From assembly GCF_042659445.1 (NCBI RefSeq), contig NZ_JBHSSR010000004.1: a stretch of 64,000 nt of DNA. One strand, 5' to 3'. The DNA comes from Macrococcoides epidermidis (GTDB lineage Bacteria; Bacillota; Bacilli; Staphylococcales; Staphylococcaceae). The notes under the pieces were generated by a model. The model did no database searches and was not told the DNA's origin. It was given only the letters and a program-made list of their open reading frames with translations. A program made the translations under genes and the position numbers. Below, one piece after another: positions 62,795 to 64,000 of this stretch; position 1 is the stretch's first letter; the number at the start of each line of letters is the position of its first letter.

Positions 62795-62807
62795 AGAATT
62801 AATATAA
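62793..62807 (+). promoter_or_regulatory. Candidate PerR box for autoregulation
   Basis: ATAGAATTAATATAA matches 11 of the 14 defined positions of TTATAATNATTATAA. It overlaps the -10 and transcription start region of perR, which is autoregulated in S. aureus. Confidence 0.4.
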
Positions 62808-62827
62808 AGTAGGAAAGGGGTGTTATG

Positions 62828-63286
62828 ATGTCAGCTGAATTGAATATGGAACATATGCTTGACGATGCGATTCAAAGTTTACGAAAAACTGGCGTGAGAA
62901 TAACACCGCAAAGACAGGCAGTACTTAGATTTTTAATCGAATCTAATAGTCATCCTACTGCCGATGAAATATATAAAGCGTTATCGCCACAGTTTTCGAA
63001 CATGAGTGTAGCAACTGTCTATAACAATTTAAAAGTTTTTAAAGACAGCGGTTTAGTTAAAGAGCTCACATATGGAGATGCAGCAAGTCGTTTTGATTTT
63101 GAAACAGATAACCACTATCATGTTATATGTAGTGAATGTGGTAAGATTACTGATTTCCACTATCCTAGACTTGATGAAGTAGAGAATATCGCTCAACATA
63201 TTACAAGCTTTGCAGTGACACATCATCGTATGGAGATTTATGGTGTATGTCCAGAATGTATGAACAAAAAAGGAAATCGCAAATAG
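62828..63286 (+). CDS. perR: Peroxide-responsive repressor PerR (Fur family)
   Basis: 152 residues, close to S. aureus PerR. The winged helix has LRKTGVRITPQRQAVLRFL and the recognition helix NMSVATVYNNLKVFKDSG. Metal ligands are His/Asp in TYGDAASRFDF, NHYHVIC, and two CxxC motifs (CSECGK, CPEC). It represses peroxide-defence and iron-storage genes. ATG 62828 is favoured over the ATG three bases earlier by spacing to AAAGGGGTG. Confidence 0.95.
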   Translation: MSAELNMEHMLDDAIQSLRKTGVRITPQRQAVLRFLIESNSHPTADEIYKALSPQFSNMSVATVYNNLKVFKDSGLVKELTYGDAASRFDFETDNHYHVICSECGKITDFHYPRLDEVENIAQHITSFAVTHHRMEIYGVCPECMNKKGNRK

Positions 63287-63300
63287 CGATTTCCTTTTTT
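63266..63300. terminator. Bidirectional terminator overlapping the perR stop
   Basis: A 15-bp perfect stem (63266-63280 with 63286-63300) with loop AAATA; the stop TAG is at the loop edge. Confidence 0.9.
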
Positions 63301-63313
63301 GATATTAAATGTT

Positions 63314-63748
63314 CTACAAGTTACTATCGTTATTAGTTTCTTGTTTTTCTTTTTCTTTTTCTTTTTCTTCTAATACTTTACTCTTTCTTGCGTTGTTATA
63401 ATCTTCGTTAAATTCTTTTCCTTCTAATGTAGGATCTAACGTAAGTGGCTGGTTGCAGTTTGCACAAATATCAGCACGACCTAACATTTTAGTATAGTGC
63501 TCACAGTTTGGACATCGCACCTGAATGGTCTTTGTTGAAAGCATTCCAATCCAGAAATAAACAACGAAACTAATTAAGAAAAGAATCGTTCCTAATAATA
63601 AGAACAGAGAAAAGATCAGTTGACTATGGTAAAAGTAAAAGATTGCAGAACCGATATACATAACGATCATTGCCAGGAAGATTAAGCCGAGTGCCCATGA
63701 ACGGATGCGATTAATCTTGCTTGTAGGTTTTTTATTGAATAATTTCAA
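63314..63748 (-). CDS. ygzB: YgzB-family zinc-ribbon membrane protein (DUF2614)
   Basis: 144 residues: two transmembrane helices (about 15-37 and 43-67), then a zinc ribbon with CPNCEHYTK and CANCNQPLTLDP and an acidic/lysine tail. It matches B. subtilis YgzB, which also lies beside perR. Function unknown. The ATG-bearing start follows AGGAGATGATGGTTTG (initiation by TTG or ATG near 63748). Convergent with perR. Confidence 0.88.
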   Translation of the reverse strand: MKLFNKKPTSKINRIRSWALGLIFLAMIVMYIGSAIFYFYHSQLIFSLFLLLGTILFLISFVVYFWIGMLSTKTIQVRCPNCEHYTKMLGRADICANCNQPLTLDPTLEGKEFNEDYNNARKSKVLEEKEKEKEKQETNNDSNL

Positions 63749-63942
63749 ACCATCATCTCCTATATAATACTGAAAAGCATTATATCATATTAATACATGA
63801 TTATCTCATTTAACTATATCTTCTTTATAAAAGAACGAAAGAAACTGATGGAATAAGTACTAAGATAAGATAGTATCTTCAAAGAAATTACTATAGTTTA
63901 CTTTAAAAGACTAAATAAAGATAAAAAAATTAATAAAAGGTA

Positions 63943-63971
63943 TTGACGAAAGTAATCCATCTTGATAAGAT
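63943..63971 (+). promoter_or_regulatory. Strong promoter at the window end, probably of an rRNA operon
   Basis: TTGACG (63943-63948) and TAAGAT (63966-63971) are 17 bases apart, with an AT-rich upstream tract. The downstream start GTCGCTGAAAACAAGCGA forms a small hairpin of the kind found in rRNA leaders. In Bacillus an rRNA operon lies beside perR-ygzB. The rRNA gene itself is outside the window, so this is inference. Confidence 0.5.
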
Positions 63972-64000
63972 ATAAAAGTCGCTGAAAACAAGCGATGCAC

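Overview
This is a low-GC Firmicutes chromosome segment that is almost certainly from the family Staphylococcaceae. The gene order pcrB-pcrA-ligA-camS-putP-gatCAB-dgkB-rlmCD-dinB, ftnA-murT-gatD, map-vraUTSR, ampS, recX-yfhH, mutY-ntdP-Sav1866-like ABC, mpg, gsaB-bcp and perR-ygzB matches the Staphylococcus aureus backbone as I remember it. The proteins are clearly diverged from S. aureus and several extra genes sit between the conserved blocks. I infer Macrococcus/Macrococcoides or a close relative. No tRNA, rRNA gene, insertion sequence, prophage or CRISPR array is visible. The last 60 bases look like an rRNA-type promoter that fires out of the window.

Layout. 1-248 is the tail of an unidentified gene with an EQP-rich C-terminus. 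343-6383 carries lipid and DNA maintenance genes (pcrB, pcrA, ligA) and the lipoprotein gene camS. 6432-9922 holds two tandem proline/sodium symporter genes on the minus strand, with candidate CcpA (cre) sites and tandem hairpins. 10098-13286 is gatCAB. 13452-19515 is partly accessory: a PHP-type tyrosine phosphatase behind a Fur-like promoter, a membrane-anchored SGNH-like protein, a GrpB-family protein, a HerA-like ATPase, dgkB and an SDR dehydrogenase. 19629-27411 has a cytosolic nucleotidase, an RNA methyltransferase without its iron-sulfur cysteines, an orphan immunity-like gene, a flavin monooxygenase, dinB and a DnaQ-BRCT exonuclease. 27496-30547 is an iron block: feoA-feoB with a small Cys-rich partner behind a Fur box, and ferritin.

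30722-39576 is centred on the cell envelope: murT-gatD (lipid II amidation), a radical SAM/SPASM gene with scdA (iron-sulfur repair), an aromatic-acid-exporter-like protein, methionine aminopeptidase and the vraUTSR cell-wall stress operon. 39624-48220 contains carbonic anhydrase, a YihY membrane protein, ampS, a thioesterase, an XRE-cupin regulator, radical SAM YfkAB, a second RNA methyltransferase and a DJ-1/PfpI protein. 48265-48600 is an array of six 61-bp palindromic repeats, with a single related copy near 43497. 48717-58721 holds a monofunctional transglycosylase, recX, a TagGH-like ABC pair with a degenerate ATPase, yfhP, mutY, ntdP, a Sav1866-type exporter, a glutamate synthase remnant and mpg. 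58760-63748 holds a second aromatic-acid-exporter-like gene, gsaB, bcp, a 2-hydroxyacid dehydrogenase, perR and ygzB.

Common themes are iron and oxidative stress (Fur-like sites, feoAB, ftnA, scdA, bcp, perR) and cell-wall homeostasis (murT-gatD, vraUTSR, sgtB, pcrB). Nothing here is clearly a new multi-gene defence or biosynthetic system. The least explained items are the 61-bp repeat family, the degenerate TagH-like ATPase, the orphan immunity-like gene and the Fur-like control of the PHP phosphatase.
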